The notes beneath the pieces are model-generated. The model saw only the letters and a list, made by a program, of their open reading frames with translations. It was not told the origin of the DNA and made no database searches. The translations under genes were made by a program, and so were the position numbers. This document shows, in pieces, positions 25,843 through 35,160 of a stretch of 64,000 nt of DNA (position 1 is its first letter; each line of letters opens with the position of its first letter). Source of the stretch: Flavobacteriaceae bacterium UBA5534. GTDB lineage: Bacteria; Bacteroidota; Bacteroidia; Flavobacteriales; Flavobacteriaceae. The stretch covers positions 107,845 through 171,844 of the forward strand of contig DINS01000022.1 in assembly GCA_002426015.1 (NCBI GenBank), given 5' to 3'.

Positions 25843-27681
25843 ATGAAGTTTAACCTCCTTTCTGTTTGCTTTGTTTTTCTTCTGCCTTTAGGTTTTTTTG
25901 GTCAGAATATCGAATTATACCAACAATTCAATGGAAGGTTTGACTATACAGCTATTGGAAATACACTCAATCAATTTGAGAACAATTTGGACCAAAGTTT
26001 TTGTAGCACTTTACCATCATCATCGGCAAGCTTAAATGTATCGTCGAGCTCGACCATTGTTGCTGCTTACCTGTATTGGGCTGGTTCTGGTTTTGGTGAT
26101 ACCAATGTAAATTTAAATGGCATATCAATTGATGCACTACACACTTATACTGTTCAATACAATGACACGTTTAATGGAATCCTGACCTATTTTTCTTGTT
26201 TTTCAGATGTTACTGACCTCGTGCTCGCTCAAGGAAATACATTGTACGAGCTTTCTAATTTAGATATTTCAGAAACCCTTGCCAATAATCCTGGTTACTG
26301 CAATAACAGGACAAATTTTGCTGGTTGGAGCATCTATATTGTGTTTGAAGATGATATGTTGCCACTTAATCAATTAAGCATATTTCAAGGCTTGGAAATC
26401 ATCGATCGAAATGTTCAGGAAAAAACTATCGTACTCGACAACCTAAATGTCATTGATAACCAAAATGCAAAAATTGGGTTCTTGGCTTGGGAAGGTGATA
26501 ATAGTCTTAACTATGGGGAATCATTATCTATTAACGGTAATGTTCTTTCAAATCCGCCTCTCAATTTGGTCGACAATGCCTTTAATGGCACCAACTCATT
26601 TACAAATTCCAATACTTTTTACAATTGCGATTTGGACGTGTACAACATTCAAGACAACATACAAATTGGTGATACTTCTGCAACAATACGAATGACTACA
26701 GGAGCTTTTGATAGTGGAGGCATTTTTAGAGCAGATTTAATCATCATCAACAATATCATTACGGTTCTTAATAGCCAATTACCAGACGCTACCATTACGC
26801 TTGATGATTATATAGTGAATTGTGGTTCTTTAGTTGTGGAGCTCGATTATACCGTTTTTAACATAAATGCAACGGATGTGCTTCCTGCAAATACACCAAT
26901 TGCTTTTTATGCAGATAATTTATTGATTGGGCAAACCGTTACCCAAAATGAGATTGCTGTTGGCAATAGCGAAAGCGGAACGATTATCTTGACTGTACCA
27001 GATAGTTTGGGAGCAAGTTTTACTTTAACTCTTGTAGTCGATGATGATGGTTCAGGTAATGGAACTGTAGCTGAAATAAATGAAGATAATAATACTAACG
27101 AAACCCAAATAGAATTGTTGACCATTCCGCCAATTCAAATACTTCCTTCTGTATTGGGCTGTGACGTAGGGTTAAATTCAGCTGTTTTTGATTTGGAACA
27201 AATTTTTTCTAGTGAAATAACAACATCTGAAAGTGTAAGCTTTTATTTGTCTTTGGAAGATTTACAACAAAATCAGTTTGAAGTTCTGACACCCGAAAAT
27301 TTTTCTAATACGGTAAACCCTCAAACGATCTTTGTGAAAGTTGCCTCTCCTCCATGTTACAAGATTTACCAATTTGATGTTGAAGTTGAAAATTGCCCAC
27401 CATTTATTCCTGAAGGGTTTTCTCCAAATGATGATACTTATAATGATTGGTTCAATATTCAAGGCTTGTATGATATTTTTGAAAACCATGAACTGCTCAT
27501 CTTCAACAGGTATGGAACACTTATTTTTGAAGGTGACAATAGCAAACCTTGGGATGGAAAAGCCAATAGAGGGTTAAACAATCTTGGCAAATTATTGCCT
27601 GTTGGCACCTATTACTATATTCTCAACCTCAACGATCCAAAATACAAATCCATACAAGGCTGGGTCTATATGAACTACTAA
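25843..27681 (+). CDS. Exported protein with CARDB-like domain and type B T9SS sorting domain
   Basis: 612 residues. Signal peptide to about residue 21 (LLPLGFFGQ). The N-terminal half has STIVAAYLYWAGSG and NLDISETLANN, then NAKIGFLAWEGDN, a surface-protein domain seen in other flavobacterial exported proteins but unnamed by me. Residues about 325-430 look like a CARDB adhesion domain (ELDYTVFNINA, EINEDNNTNE). One short C-D module follows (440-517), then the sorting domain (PEGFSPNDDTYNDWF, IFNRYGTLIF, PWDGKAN, GTYYYILNL). Type B sorting. Likely a surface adhesin. Confidence 0.85.
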   Translation: MKFNLLSVCFVFLLPLGFFGQNIELYQQFNGRFDYTAIGNTLNQFENNLDQSFCSTLPSSSASLNVSSSSTIVAAYLYWAGSGFGDTNVNLNGISIDALHTYTVQYNDTFNGILTYFSCFSDVTDLVLAQGNTLYELSNLDISETLANNPGYCNNRTNFAGWSIYIVFEDDMLPLNQLSIFQGLEIIDRNVQEKTIVLDNLNVIDNQNAKIGFLAWEGDNSLNYGESLSINGNVLSNPPLNLVDNAFNGTNSFTNSNTFYNCDLDVYNIQDNIQIGDTSATIRMTTGAFDSGGIFRADLIIINNIITVLNSQLPDATITLDDYIVNCGSLVVELDYTVFNINATDVLPANTPIAFYADNLLIGQTVTQNEIAVGNSESGTIILTVPDSLGASFTLTLVVDDDGSGNGTVAEINEDNNTNETQIELLTIPPIQILPSVLGCDVGLNSAVFDLEQIFSSEITTSESVSFYLSLEDLQQNQFEVLTPENFSNTVNPQTIFVKVASPPCYKIYQFDVEVENCPPFIPEGFSPNDDTYNDWFNIQGLYDIFENHELLIFNRYGTLIFEGDNSKPWDGKANRGLNNLGKLLPVGTYYYILNLNDPKYKSIQGWVYMNY

Positions 27682-27821
27682 ATGTTAATTTTTTATGTAT
27701 TTCATCGTATTTTTTTGCGTTTCATCTAATTTTAACATACTTTCCGAGCTTAAATAATTATCACATTTTAATCACGCTCCAAATCGTGCTCTTTTGTGAC
27801 TAATAACTTAACCTATTAAGA

Positions 27822-30800
27822 ATGAATAAGCTCAAAATTTCCCTCCTTGTTTTTGCATGTGTTTTGTGCAACCTTACATTTTCACAACAAATTACTATAG
27901 ATAATAGTTTTACTGTTCAGCAACTTGTTGAAAGCAATCTGGTTCAAGGATGTGTAGAAACGTCAAATATTACATCACAAGTCAATGGTTCGGTCAATGG
28001 ATTTTCAAGTTTTGGCTATTTTGATAGAGCAATGTCAAACTTTCCATTTCAAAACGGAATCATGCTTTCAACTGGAAATGCAACGTCTGGCGGCAATGGC
28101 CAAAACAATGCAGTGCTAAATGAAGGTCAAACAGATTGGCTAACCGATACAGATCTTGAAAGCGCTTTAGGAATCACTAATACATTGAATGCAACATCCA
28201 TCGAATTTGATTTTATTTCTGCTTCCAATCTTATACAATTCAACTATATATTAGCGTCTGAAGAATATTTTGCTGATTTTCCATGTCAATACTCTGACGG
28301 ATTTGCGCTTTTGATTAAAGAAGCTGGCACTAGCAATCCTTATGTCAATATCGCTGTGATTCCTGGAACTTCGATTCCTGTGAACACCAACACCATTCAT
28401 GAAGAAATTGTTGGTTTTTGCAATGCTTCAAATGAACAATATTTTGATGGTTATAATCTAGGTGACACCAATTATAATGGACGAACTGCTGTAATGACTG
28501 CAACCGCAAGCATCATACCTAATGTGCAGTATCATATCAAATTGGTCATTGCCGACCAAACAGATAAAAATTATGATTCAGCAGTATTTATTGAAGGGAA
28601 TAGTTTTAATTCGACAGTCGATTTAGGTGATGATATTACAACCTGCGCTGATTCTTTAATATTAAATGGAGATATTCAAAACTCGCAAGCGACTTATACT
28701 TGGTTGTTAGATGGCTCAACTATTTCTGGAGAAACACAACCCACACTAACAGTGAATCAATCTGGTGATTACACGGTCATGATAGAAATTCCATTTGGAA
28801 ACTCGACGTGTCTGATTGAAGATACAGTGTCTGTCGCATTAAGCTCAACGCAAACTGCTGCTCCTGTTTCTGATTATCAACAATGTGATGATGCAAGTTC
28901 TGATGGCATAGAAACATTTGATTTAACCACCAAAGACAATGAGGTTTTGGGTTCAGTACCTCCTTCAAACTATACAATATCATATCATTTGACGAATGCT
29001 GATGTACAAGCAAATGCCAATCCAATTACAACACCAATTCAAAATACATCAAATCCACAAACTATCTATGTAAGAATTGAAGATACCACTAATGGCTGTT
29101 TGGCATATTCAACATTCAATTTGATAGTCAACACAATGCCAAACATTATGAATCCTACCGATTTGTTGGTATGCGATGATGCCAATTCAGATGGTGTGAC
29201 TCAAATTGATTTAAGCGAAAAAGATGATGAAATCACTGGTGGACAAACAAATTTAATGGTCACTTATCATTTTACACAAGCAGATGCTGATTCAGGAGCC
29301 AATGCCATTCCGTTGCCATACGTCAATACCAACCCTAACGAACAAGTTTTTGTAAGAGTCATCAATTCTCAAACAGGTTGCGTAAATACAACGACACTGA
29401 ACATTTCTGTATTAAACAACCCAGTAATCAATACCGATAGACATTATATAGATGCTTGTGACCAAGACCATGATGGTTTTGCGACTTTTGATTTAACATC
29501 AATCATTGACGACGTATTAGAAGGCCTCACTGGTGTAACAGTCACCTTCCATGAAACACAAGCAGATGCAATTTCTGGAAGCAACCCGATTGCTGATGAC
29601 ACCAATTATGATAACATTGTACCAGAAGAACAAATCGTTTACATAAGAGTTGTAGATGACATGACAGGCTGTGCCTCAACAACACCAATAGAGTTACATT
29701 CAAATCTTTTACTTACAGGAACAGAAATTCAAGATTTTTCACTCTGTGATATTGATAATGATGGTACAGAAGCATTTGATCTAATCAATATTTCTGAAGT
29801 CATCATCAACGGATTGCCAGATGTGAATGTGATTTTTTATGAAACACTTGACGACCAAAATAATCAAACCAATGCGATTGATGTATTCACACCATATTCA
29901 CCTGCTTCTTTTCCGCAAACATTGTACATTACTTTAAACAGTCCAACATGTACCGAAGTTTCAGAATTTCAATTGATTTTGAATCCTATTGTTGAATTTC
30001 CTTCTATCGGCTCTGTTGATTATTGTGATACCGACCAAGATGGATTTACATCAATTGATTTACATAGTTTTGATGACCTAATAACTAATGGTCAAGCTGG
30101 TTTTACGGTATCGTTTTTTGAAACACAAGCCGATGCAGATGCCGACACCAATCAGTTACCAGCTTTTTACACAAACATATCTAACCCTCAAACATTTTAT
30201 GTAAGAATACGCTCTAATATCACAGGTTGCGTAGATATCAACTCTTTTGAAATTGTTGTGCTGCCTGCTCCATTAACATCTCAACCATCTGATATTGTGA
30301 TTTGTGATGATGACCAAGATGGATTTTGGCTTATTGATTTGGATCAAAAAATAAACGAATTGGTTGCCGATACTACTGACAGAGCTATAACTTTCCACAA
30401 TTCGCAAGCAGATGCTGATAATGGTACAAATCCTATTGCAAACCCTTCAAGCTATAATGCCAATACTCAAGCGATATTTGCAAGAGTGGTCAATACGGTT
30501 TCTGGGTGTTATTCAACCGAAAGTTTTCAAATTATAGTGAATACACTTCCTGTGTTTGTAAACATCAGTAATTATAAAATTTGTGAAAATGCAAGTGATG
30601 ATGTTGCAGATTTTATCTTCAATACCAAAGATGCAGAAATCTTAAATGGTCAGACAGGAAAACAGACCTTGTATTTTAGAAACCAATCAGATGCTGACAA
30701 TAGAGTAAATGAAATTAATAAAAATGCTGCATTTCAGAATACCTCAAATCCACAAACCGTTTTTGTAAGAGTTGAAAATCTAACAGACCAGGATTGCTAC

Positions 30801-32648
30801 GGAACGGCTTCTTTTATTATCGAAGTAGGAACCAACCCTCAATTCAATCAGCCTAGCGATTGGTTTGTATGTGATGATATTGCCAATGACGGAAGTGAGC
30901 TGTTTGATTTATCAGAAAAAATAACTGAAATATCACAAGGTATCAATGACACATTGGATATCACATTTTATACCACTCAAAATGATGCTGATAATGCAAC
31001 CAATGCGATACCGCTACAATATAACAACACTGTAAATCCGCAACAGATTTATGTAAGAATTGACAACGGAACGATTTGCGTTTCGGTTACAAGTTTTGAA
31101 CTCAATGTAGTGCAATCGCCAGATGTGAATGAACCACAACCATTGGTTCAGTGCGATACAGATAGTGATGGAAGTGTCACTTTTGATTTAACCGCTTCAG
31201 AATTTGAAATTTTTGATGTAAGACAAAACAATATAACCATTAGTTATTACGAAACATTAAACGATTTGGATGCACAAACAAACCCGATTGCAACACCCAC
31301 AGCTTATAACAATTTGACGAATCCTCAAACGGTTTATGTAAGAGTGACCAACACGATTTCTAATTGTTATTTAGCGATTCCTTTGGAATTGATTGTCAAC
31401 CTACCTCCTGCTATCAATCAGTTTGGAAGTACAGAAATTTGTGATAACGAAACTGATTCTTATGATTTAACTGAAGTCAACTCATTAATTGTTGACACAA
31501 CAGCAAATACAAACATCACCTATTATGCGAATGCCACTGATGCTTTTGATGGAACCAATGCAATTGGTACCAATTACACGTATCAAACCAATAACGATAC
31601 GATTCATATCAGAATTGAAAATGCAACGACTGGTTGCTACACCACCTACGCATTTCAATTGATTGTGAATCCATTGCCAATTGCCAACACACCATCAAAT
31701 CTTGAAGCTTGCGATGATGATTTTGATGGCCTTTTAGAATTTGATTTATCTACGCAAAATGCTGCTATACTTGGTGGACAAAATACTGCGAGCTATTCCG
31801 TTACTTATTATAATTCGCAAGCTGATGCAGACAATGCCATTAATATTTTGCCAGATCTTTATACGGCTTCAGATAACGAAACAATTTATGCAAGAGTTGA
31901 AAACAATTTGACAGGTTGTTACAGTACCACTCAATTCACCACATTAGTTCGCCCAAGACCTATTGTTGATATTCCTGACCAAGTACTTTGTTTAGAAGAC
32001 TTACCTTTATTGGTCAGCGCAAACACCAACATGCTTGGAGATACCTATTTATGGTCAACCAATGAAACCACTCCAGAAATTGACATCACTGTAGTAGGAG
32101 CTTATTGGGTAACCGTTACCACATCTTTTGGTTGTGAAACCACGCAAGTTTTTAATGTTACTGAATCAGAACAAGCAACTATAGAATTTACTGAAACCGT
32201 CGATTTCTCTGACCCAAACAATATCACTGTAACCATTAGTGGCATTGGTAATTATCTATACCAATTAGATGATAACGAACCTCAAGAATCTAATGTGTTC
32301 TATAATGTTGCTATTGGCTATCATACTGTAACGATTATCGATTTGAATGGTTGTTCGGAAATAACCAAAGAAGTGGTCGTCATTGATTTTCCAAAATTCA
32401 TGACACCTAACAACGATGGTTATTTTGACACTTGGCATATTACAGGTGTTGAAAACCTACCAGGAACGGTTATCTATATTTTTGACAGATATGGAAAACA
32501 AATTCACTATTTAACAGCAACATCTCGTGGTTGGGATGGTACATATAATGGTGAGAACATGCCTTCAACAGACTACTGGTTTGTCGCTGATGTCAAAGGT
32601 GGTGGCTATAATTTTCAAGCGAAAGGGCATTTTGCGTTGAGGCGATAA
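27822..32648 (+). CDS. Giant exported protein, choice-of-anchor L domain + 11 tandem modules, type B T9SS sorting domain
   Basis: 1608 residues. Signal peptide ends near CNLTFSQ (about residue 22). Residues about 25-265 form a choice-of-anchor L domain (FPFQNGIMLSTGNA, FNYILASEEYFADFPC, DSAVFIEG). An Ig-like segment follows (to 350). Then comes an array of eleven modules (355-1389), each about 94 residues and opening C-D-x-D/N-x-D-G...F-D-L. They contain T-x-x-Y/F-H/Y and a NPQTIYVRIEN-like motif, then a second Cys. The Asp-rich openings suggest calcium binding. The C-terminus is Ig-like plus a type B sorting domain (FPKFMTPNNDGYFD, IFDRYGKQI, GWDGTYNG). Function inferred as adhesion. Confidence 0.88.
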   Translation: MNKLKISLLVFACVLCNLTFSQQITIDNSFTVQQLVESNLVQGCVETSNITSQVNGSVNGFSSFGYFDRAMSNFPFQNGIMLSTGNATSGGNGQNNAVLNEGQTDWLTDTDLESALGITNTLNATSIEFDFISASNLIQFNYILASEEYFADFPCQYSDGFALLIKEAGTSNPYVNIAVIPGTSIPVNTNTIHEEIVGFCNASNEQYFDGYNLGDTNYNGRTAVMTATASIIPNVQYHIKLVIADQTDKNYDSAVFIEGNSFNSTVDLGDDITTCADSLILNGDIQNSQATYTWLLDGSTISGETQPTLTVNQSGDYTVMIEIPFGNSTCLIEDTVSVALSSTQTAAPVSDYQQCDDASSDGIETFDLTTKDNEVLGSVPPSNYTISYHLTNADVQANANPITTPIQNTSNPQTIYVRIEDTTNGCLAYSTFNLIVNTMPNIMNPTDLLVCDDANSDGVTQIDLSEKDDEITGGQTNLMVTYHFTQADADSGANAIPLPYVNTNPNEQVFVRVINSQTGCVNTTTLNISVLNNPVINTDRHYIDACDQDHDGFATFDLTSIIDDVLEGLTGVTVTFHETQADAISGSNPIADDTNYDNIVPEEQIVYIRVVDDMTGCASTTPIELHSNLLLTGTEIQDFSLCDIDNDGTEAFDLINISEVIINGLPDVNVIFYETLDDQNNQTNAIDVFTPYSPASFPQTLYITLNSPTCTEVSEFQLILNPIVEFPSIGSVDYCDTDQDGFTSIDLHSFDDLITNGQAGFTVSFFETQADADADTNQLPAFYTNISNPQTFYVRIRSNITGCVDINSFEIVVLPAPLTSQPSDIVICDDDQDGFWLIDLDQKINELVADTTDRAITFHNSQADADNGTNPIANPSSYNANTQAIFARVVNTVSGCYSTESFQIIVNTLPVFVNISNYKICENASDDVADFIFNTKDAEILNGQTGKQTLYFRNQSDADNRVNEINKNAAFQNTSNPQTVFVRVENLTDQDCYGTASFIIEVGTNPQFNQPSDWFVCDDIANDGSELFDLSEKITEISQGINDTLDITFYTTQNDADNATNAIPLQYNNTVNPQQIYVRIDNGTICVSVTSFELNVVQSPDVNEPQPLVQCDTDSDGSVTFDLTASEFEIFDVRQNNITISYYETLNDLDAQTNPIATPTAYNNLTNPQTVYVRVTNTISNCYLAIPLELIVNLPPAINQFGSTEICDNETDSYDLTEVNSLIVDTTANTNITYYANATDAFDGTNAIGTNYTYQTNNDTIHIRIENATTGCYTTYAFQLIVNPLPIANTPSNLEACDDDFDGLLEFDLSTQNAAILGGQNTASYSVTYYNSQADADNAINILPDLYTASDNETIYARVENNLTGCYSTTQFTTLVRPRPIVDIPDQVLCLEDLPLLVSANTNMLGDTYLWSTNETTPEIDITVVGAYWVTVTTSFGCETTQVFNVTESEQATIEFTETVDFSDPNNITVTISGIGNYLYQLDDNEPQESNVFYNVAIGYHTVTIIDLNGCSEITKEVVVIDFPKFMTPNNDGYFDTWHITGVENLPGTVIYIFDRYGKQIHYLTATSRGWDGTYNGENMPSTDYWFVADVKGGGYNFQAKGHFALRR
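28884..31988 (+). repeat. Eleven diverged tandem coding repeats (about 94 codons each)
   Basis: Within the 1608-residue protein, eleven modules follow each other without spacers, each beginning with a Cys codon (first at 28884). They are recognisable at protein level but well diverged at DNA level, so they are old duplications rather than recent slippage. Confidence 0.85.
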
Positions 32649-32703
32649 AAATTGCATTCACAATCTTAACATTTATTTGAAGTTATACGTACGAAAGTAT
32701 GCT

Positions 32704-32711
32704 TATCTTTG
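32704..32711 (+). promoter_or_regulatory. -7 box of the 776-residue cargo gene
   Basis: TATCTTTG matches TAnnTTTG and lies 18 bases before the start at 32730. A TTG at 32677-32679 is 24 bases upstream, slightly long for a -33 element. Confidence 0.5.
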
Positions 32712-32729
32712 CAATCGGAAAAATTGTAA

Positions 32730-35060
32730 ATGAAGCGCTTACTCCAGATTTTAAGTTTTATACTTCCAGTGGCTACTTTCGCACAAAACATTGTGGTCGA
32801 TAGTCAAACCTATTCACCTCAACAGCTTGTTGAAGATATTCTTATCAATAGTAGTTGTATCGAAAATGTCGTAGTCAACAATGTTGTTGGTGGCGATTTT
32901 GGAGGAACAACACAAAGTTATGGTTATTTTGATGCCAATGGAAGTTCGTTCCCTTTCCAAAATGGGATTGTTCTCACTACAGGACGACTTACCAATGTGC
33001 CAGGACCCAACACCTCATTAAGCGACGACAATGCAGGAGGTTGGATAGGAGACAGTGACCTCGAAACTGCTCTAAACGAAAACAACACCATCAATGCAAC
33101 GATTTTGGAGTTTGATTTTACAGCTGTCGCATCACAAATCAGCTTTAGATATATCTTTGCTTCAGAAGAATACCAACAAGGCAACCCTAATACCTGTCAG
33201 TATTCTGACTTGTTTGGGTTTTTAATTCGTCCTGCTGGAGGTTCACAATACACCAACATTGCCTTGGTACCCAATACTCAAACACCTGTAAAAGTAACCA
33301 CAGTACACCCAGACATTCCAGGTGGATGTGCAGCCATTAATGAAACGTATTTTGAAAGTTGGAATGGGCCTTCTGCTCCAATCAATTTTAATGGTCAGAC
33401 TAAAATATTGACTGCTATTGCTGATGTGGTTCCAAACCAAACCTATCATGTGAAATTGGTAATTGCAGATGAGCAAAATTATAGATACGATTCTGCTGTG
33501 TTTTTGGAAGCTGGTAGTTTTCAATTATCGACCGATTTGGGTCCAGATTTATTAATTGCAACCAATAACGCTCTTTGTGAGAATGATACATATACTCTGG
33601 ATGCATCTCAAGCCAATGCCACAAGTTATAGATGGTTCAAAGATGGAGTAGAATTACTTAGCGAAACCAATGCAGTTTTAACAGTTACAGATGCTGGACT
33701 CTATAATGTAGAAGTGACGTTAAACAATGCCTGTATTTCTTATGGTGAAGTTGCCATTGATTACTATGCCAATGTCATTGCAACTGATGCGACGCTTACC
33801 GAATGTGACCAAGACCAAGATGGCATCACGCTTTACGATTTGTACGATGCTGAATCATCAATTATCAATAATGACAATTCGTTTTCGGTTGTCAATTATT
33901 TTCTAACGCTTGCTGATGCAACTCAAAACAGCAATGCCATAAGCAATTCAAACAGCTTTCAAAATGCATATCCAAATCAGATTGTTTTCGCTCGTGTAGA
34001 AAATCAGGCTGGTTGTTATAATGTAGCACAATTACAACTTGCAATATCGACTAATACAGTAACAATTGTACCTCAATTTGCTTGTGACAACATACCAATT
34101 GATGGTTATACTGATTTTAATTTGAATGATATCACAGCCACGTTTCAAAACCAAATTCCTGCTGGTGCAACAGTTAGTTATTTTTTAAATGAGGTTGATA
34201 CCTTCAACAACACTAATAGTTTGAGCTCACCATATCAAAATGAAATTCAAAATTCGCAAACCTTGTATGTCAAAATAACAGACAACAATCAATGTTTTGC
34301 TGTAACGACTGTTCAATTAAATGTCCTGTATACACCTGTTTTACAAGAAGATGAAACCGTTTTTTATTGTTTGAATGATTTTCCTAACACCATAAGAATT
34401 TATGGAGGAGTGCTCAACGATTCACCAAGTAATTATTACTATGAGTGGCTTTTCAATGGAGCGATGACATCAGTCAACACCTCTTTTAATGATGTTAGTG
34501 AGGCTGGTACTTACACAGTGATTGTGACAGACCCTAATGGTTGCAATGCAACACGAACAATAACAGTAACTGCATCAGATATTGCAACGATTGATGAGGT
34601 GATTGTTGTAGATGCGAGTGAAAACAACACAGTAACCATTGTGGCATCAGGACAAGGTTTTTATGATTATGCTCTAGATGATGCTACTGGGTTTTATCAA
34701 GAAAGTAACACATTTACCAATGTGACTCCAGGATTTCATACGGTTTATGTCAGAGATAGAAATGGTTGTGGCATAACCGAACAATTGATTTCTGTATTAG
34801 GCTTTCCAAAATTCTTTACACCAAATGGTGACACTTACAACGAAACCTGGAAAGTAAAAGGCGTTAATGCGCAATTCTACCAAGGTATTGATATCAAAAT
34901 TTTTGACCGAATGGGAAAGTTGCTTGCCCAACAAAACCATTTGAGCACTGGTTGGGACGGTACACTCAATGGCTATAACCTACCAAGTGATGATTATTGG
35001 TTTTTAGCAACATTGCCTGATGGGAGAACCTATCGTGGACATTTTGCTTTGGTAAGGTAA
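32730..35060 (+). CDS. Exported protein, choice-of-anchor L domain + 2 modules, type B T9SS sorting domain
   Basis: 776 residues. Signal peptide to about residue 18 (LPVATFAQ). Choice-of-anchor L domain at about 20-265 (FPFQNGIVLTTGRL, FRYIFASEEYQQG, CQYSDLFGFLI, DSAVFLEAG). An Ig-like segment (YRWFKDGVEL) precedes two C-D modules at 359-546. Then an Ig-like region and a type B sorting domain (FPKFFTPNGDTYNE, IFDRMGKLLA, GWDGTLNGYN). It shares its N-domain with the 1608-residue protein and its C-terminal region with the 1132- and 905-residue ones, so it looks like a domain shuffle within the cluster. Confidence 0.88.
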   Translation: MKRLLQILSFILPVATFAQNIVVDSQTYSPQQLVEDILINSSCIENVVVNNVVGGDFGGTTQSYGYFDANGSSFPFQNGIVLTTGRLTNVPGPNTSLSDDNAGGWIGDSDLETALNENNTINATILEFDFTAVASQISFRYIFASEEYQQGNPNTCQYSDLFGFLIRPAGGSQYTNIALVPNTQTPVKVTTVHPDIPGGCAAINETYFESWNGPSAPINFNGQTKILTAIADVVPNQTYHVKLVIADEQNYRYDSAVFLEAGSFQLSTDLGPDLLIATNNALCENDTYTLDASQANATSYRWFKDGVELLSETNAVLTVTDAGLYNVEVTLNNACISYGEVAIDYYANVIATDATLTECDQDQDGITLYDLYDAESSIINNDNSFSVVNYFLTLADATQNSNAISNSNSFQNAYPNQIVFARVENQAGCYNVAQLQLAISTNTVTIVPQFACDNIPIDGYTDFNLNDITATFQNQIPAGATVSYFLNEVDTFNNTNSLSSPYQNEIQNSQTLYVKITDNNQCFAVTTVQLNVLYTPVLQEDETVFYCLNDFPNTIRIYGGVLNDSPSNYYYEWLFNGAMTSVNTSFNDVSEAGTYTVIVTDPNGCNATRTITVTASDIATIDEVIVVDASENNTVTIVASGQGFYDYALDDATGFYQESNTFTNVTPGFHTVYVRDRNGCGITEQLISVLGFPKFFTPNGDTYNETWKVKGVNAQFYQGIDIKIFDRMGKLLAQQNHLSTGWDGTLNGYNLPSDDYWFLATLPDGRTYRGHFALVR

Positions 35061-35090
35061 TTATGTAATTTTAGTTTTTATTATTTATAA

Positions 35091-35153
35091 CTGTCATTCC
35101 GCACTTGATGCGGAATCCAAAAAAATAGATTCTGCGTCGTAGCTCAGAATAAC
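35091..35153. repeat. Palindromic intergenic repeat element upstream of uvrB
   Basis: Two hairpins in tandem: ATTCCGCA-CTTGA-TGCGGAAT (35096-35116) and ATTCTG...CAGAAT (35129-35150). The outer ends TGTCATTC / GAATAACA are also near-inverted. This matches a kind of roughly 60-base repeat I know from flavobacterial intergenic regions. It ends just before the uvrB start. Confidence 0.7.
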
Positions 35154-35160
35154 AAAACGC

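Noticed and set aside
28884..31988. Regular ~280-base periodicity that could be taken for a CRISPR-like or satellite array
   Set aside because: The period is that of a diverged protein module in one long open frame; DNA copies are not near-identical and there are no spacers.
33243..33524. Reverse-strand open frames inside the T9SS cargo genes and elsewhere
   Set aside because: They lie opposite strongly supported genes, have no recognisable domain, and are shadows of the coding frame.
17838..35060. ABC transporter as a dedicated secretion apparatus for the five cargo proteins
   Set aside because: The cargos have standard signal peptides and T9SS sorting domains, which explain export without it. 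Adjacency alone is not enough.
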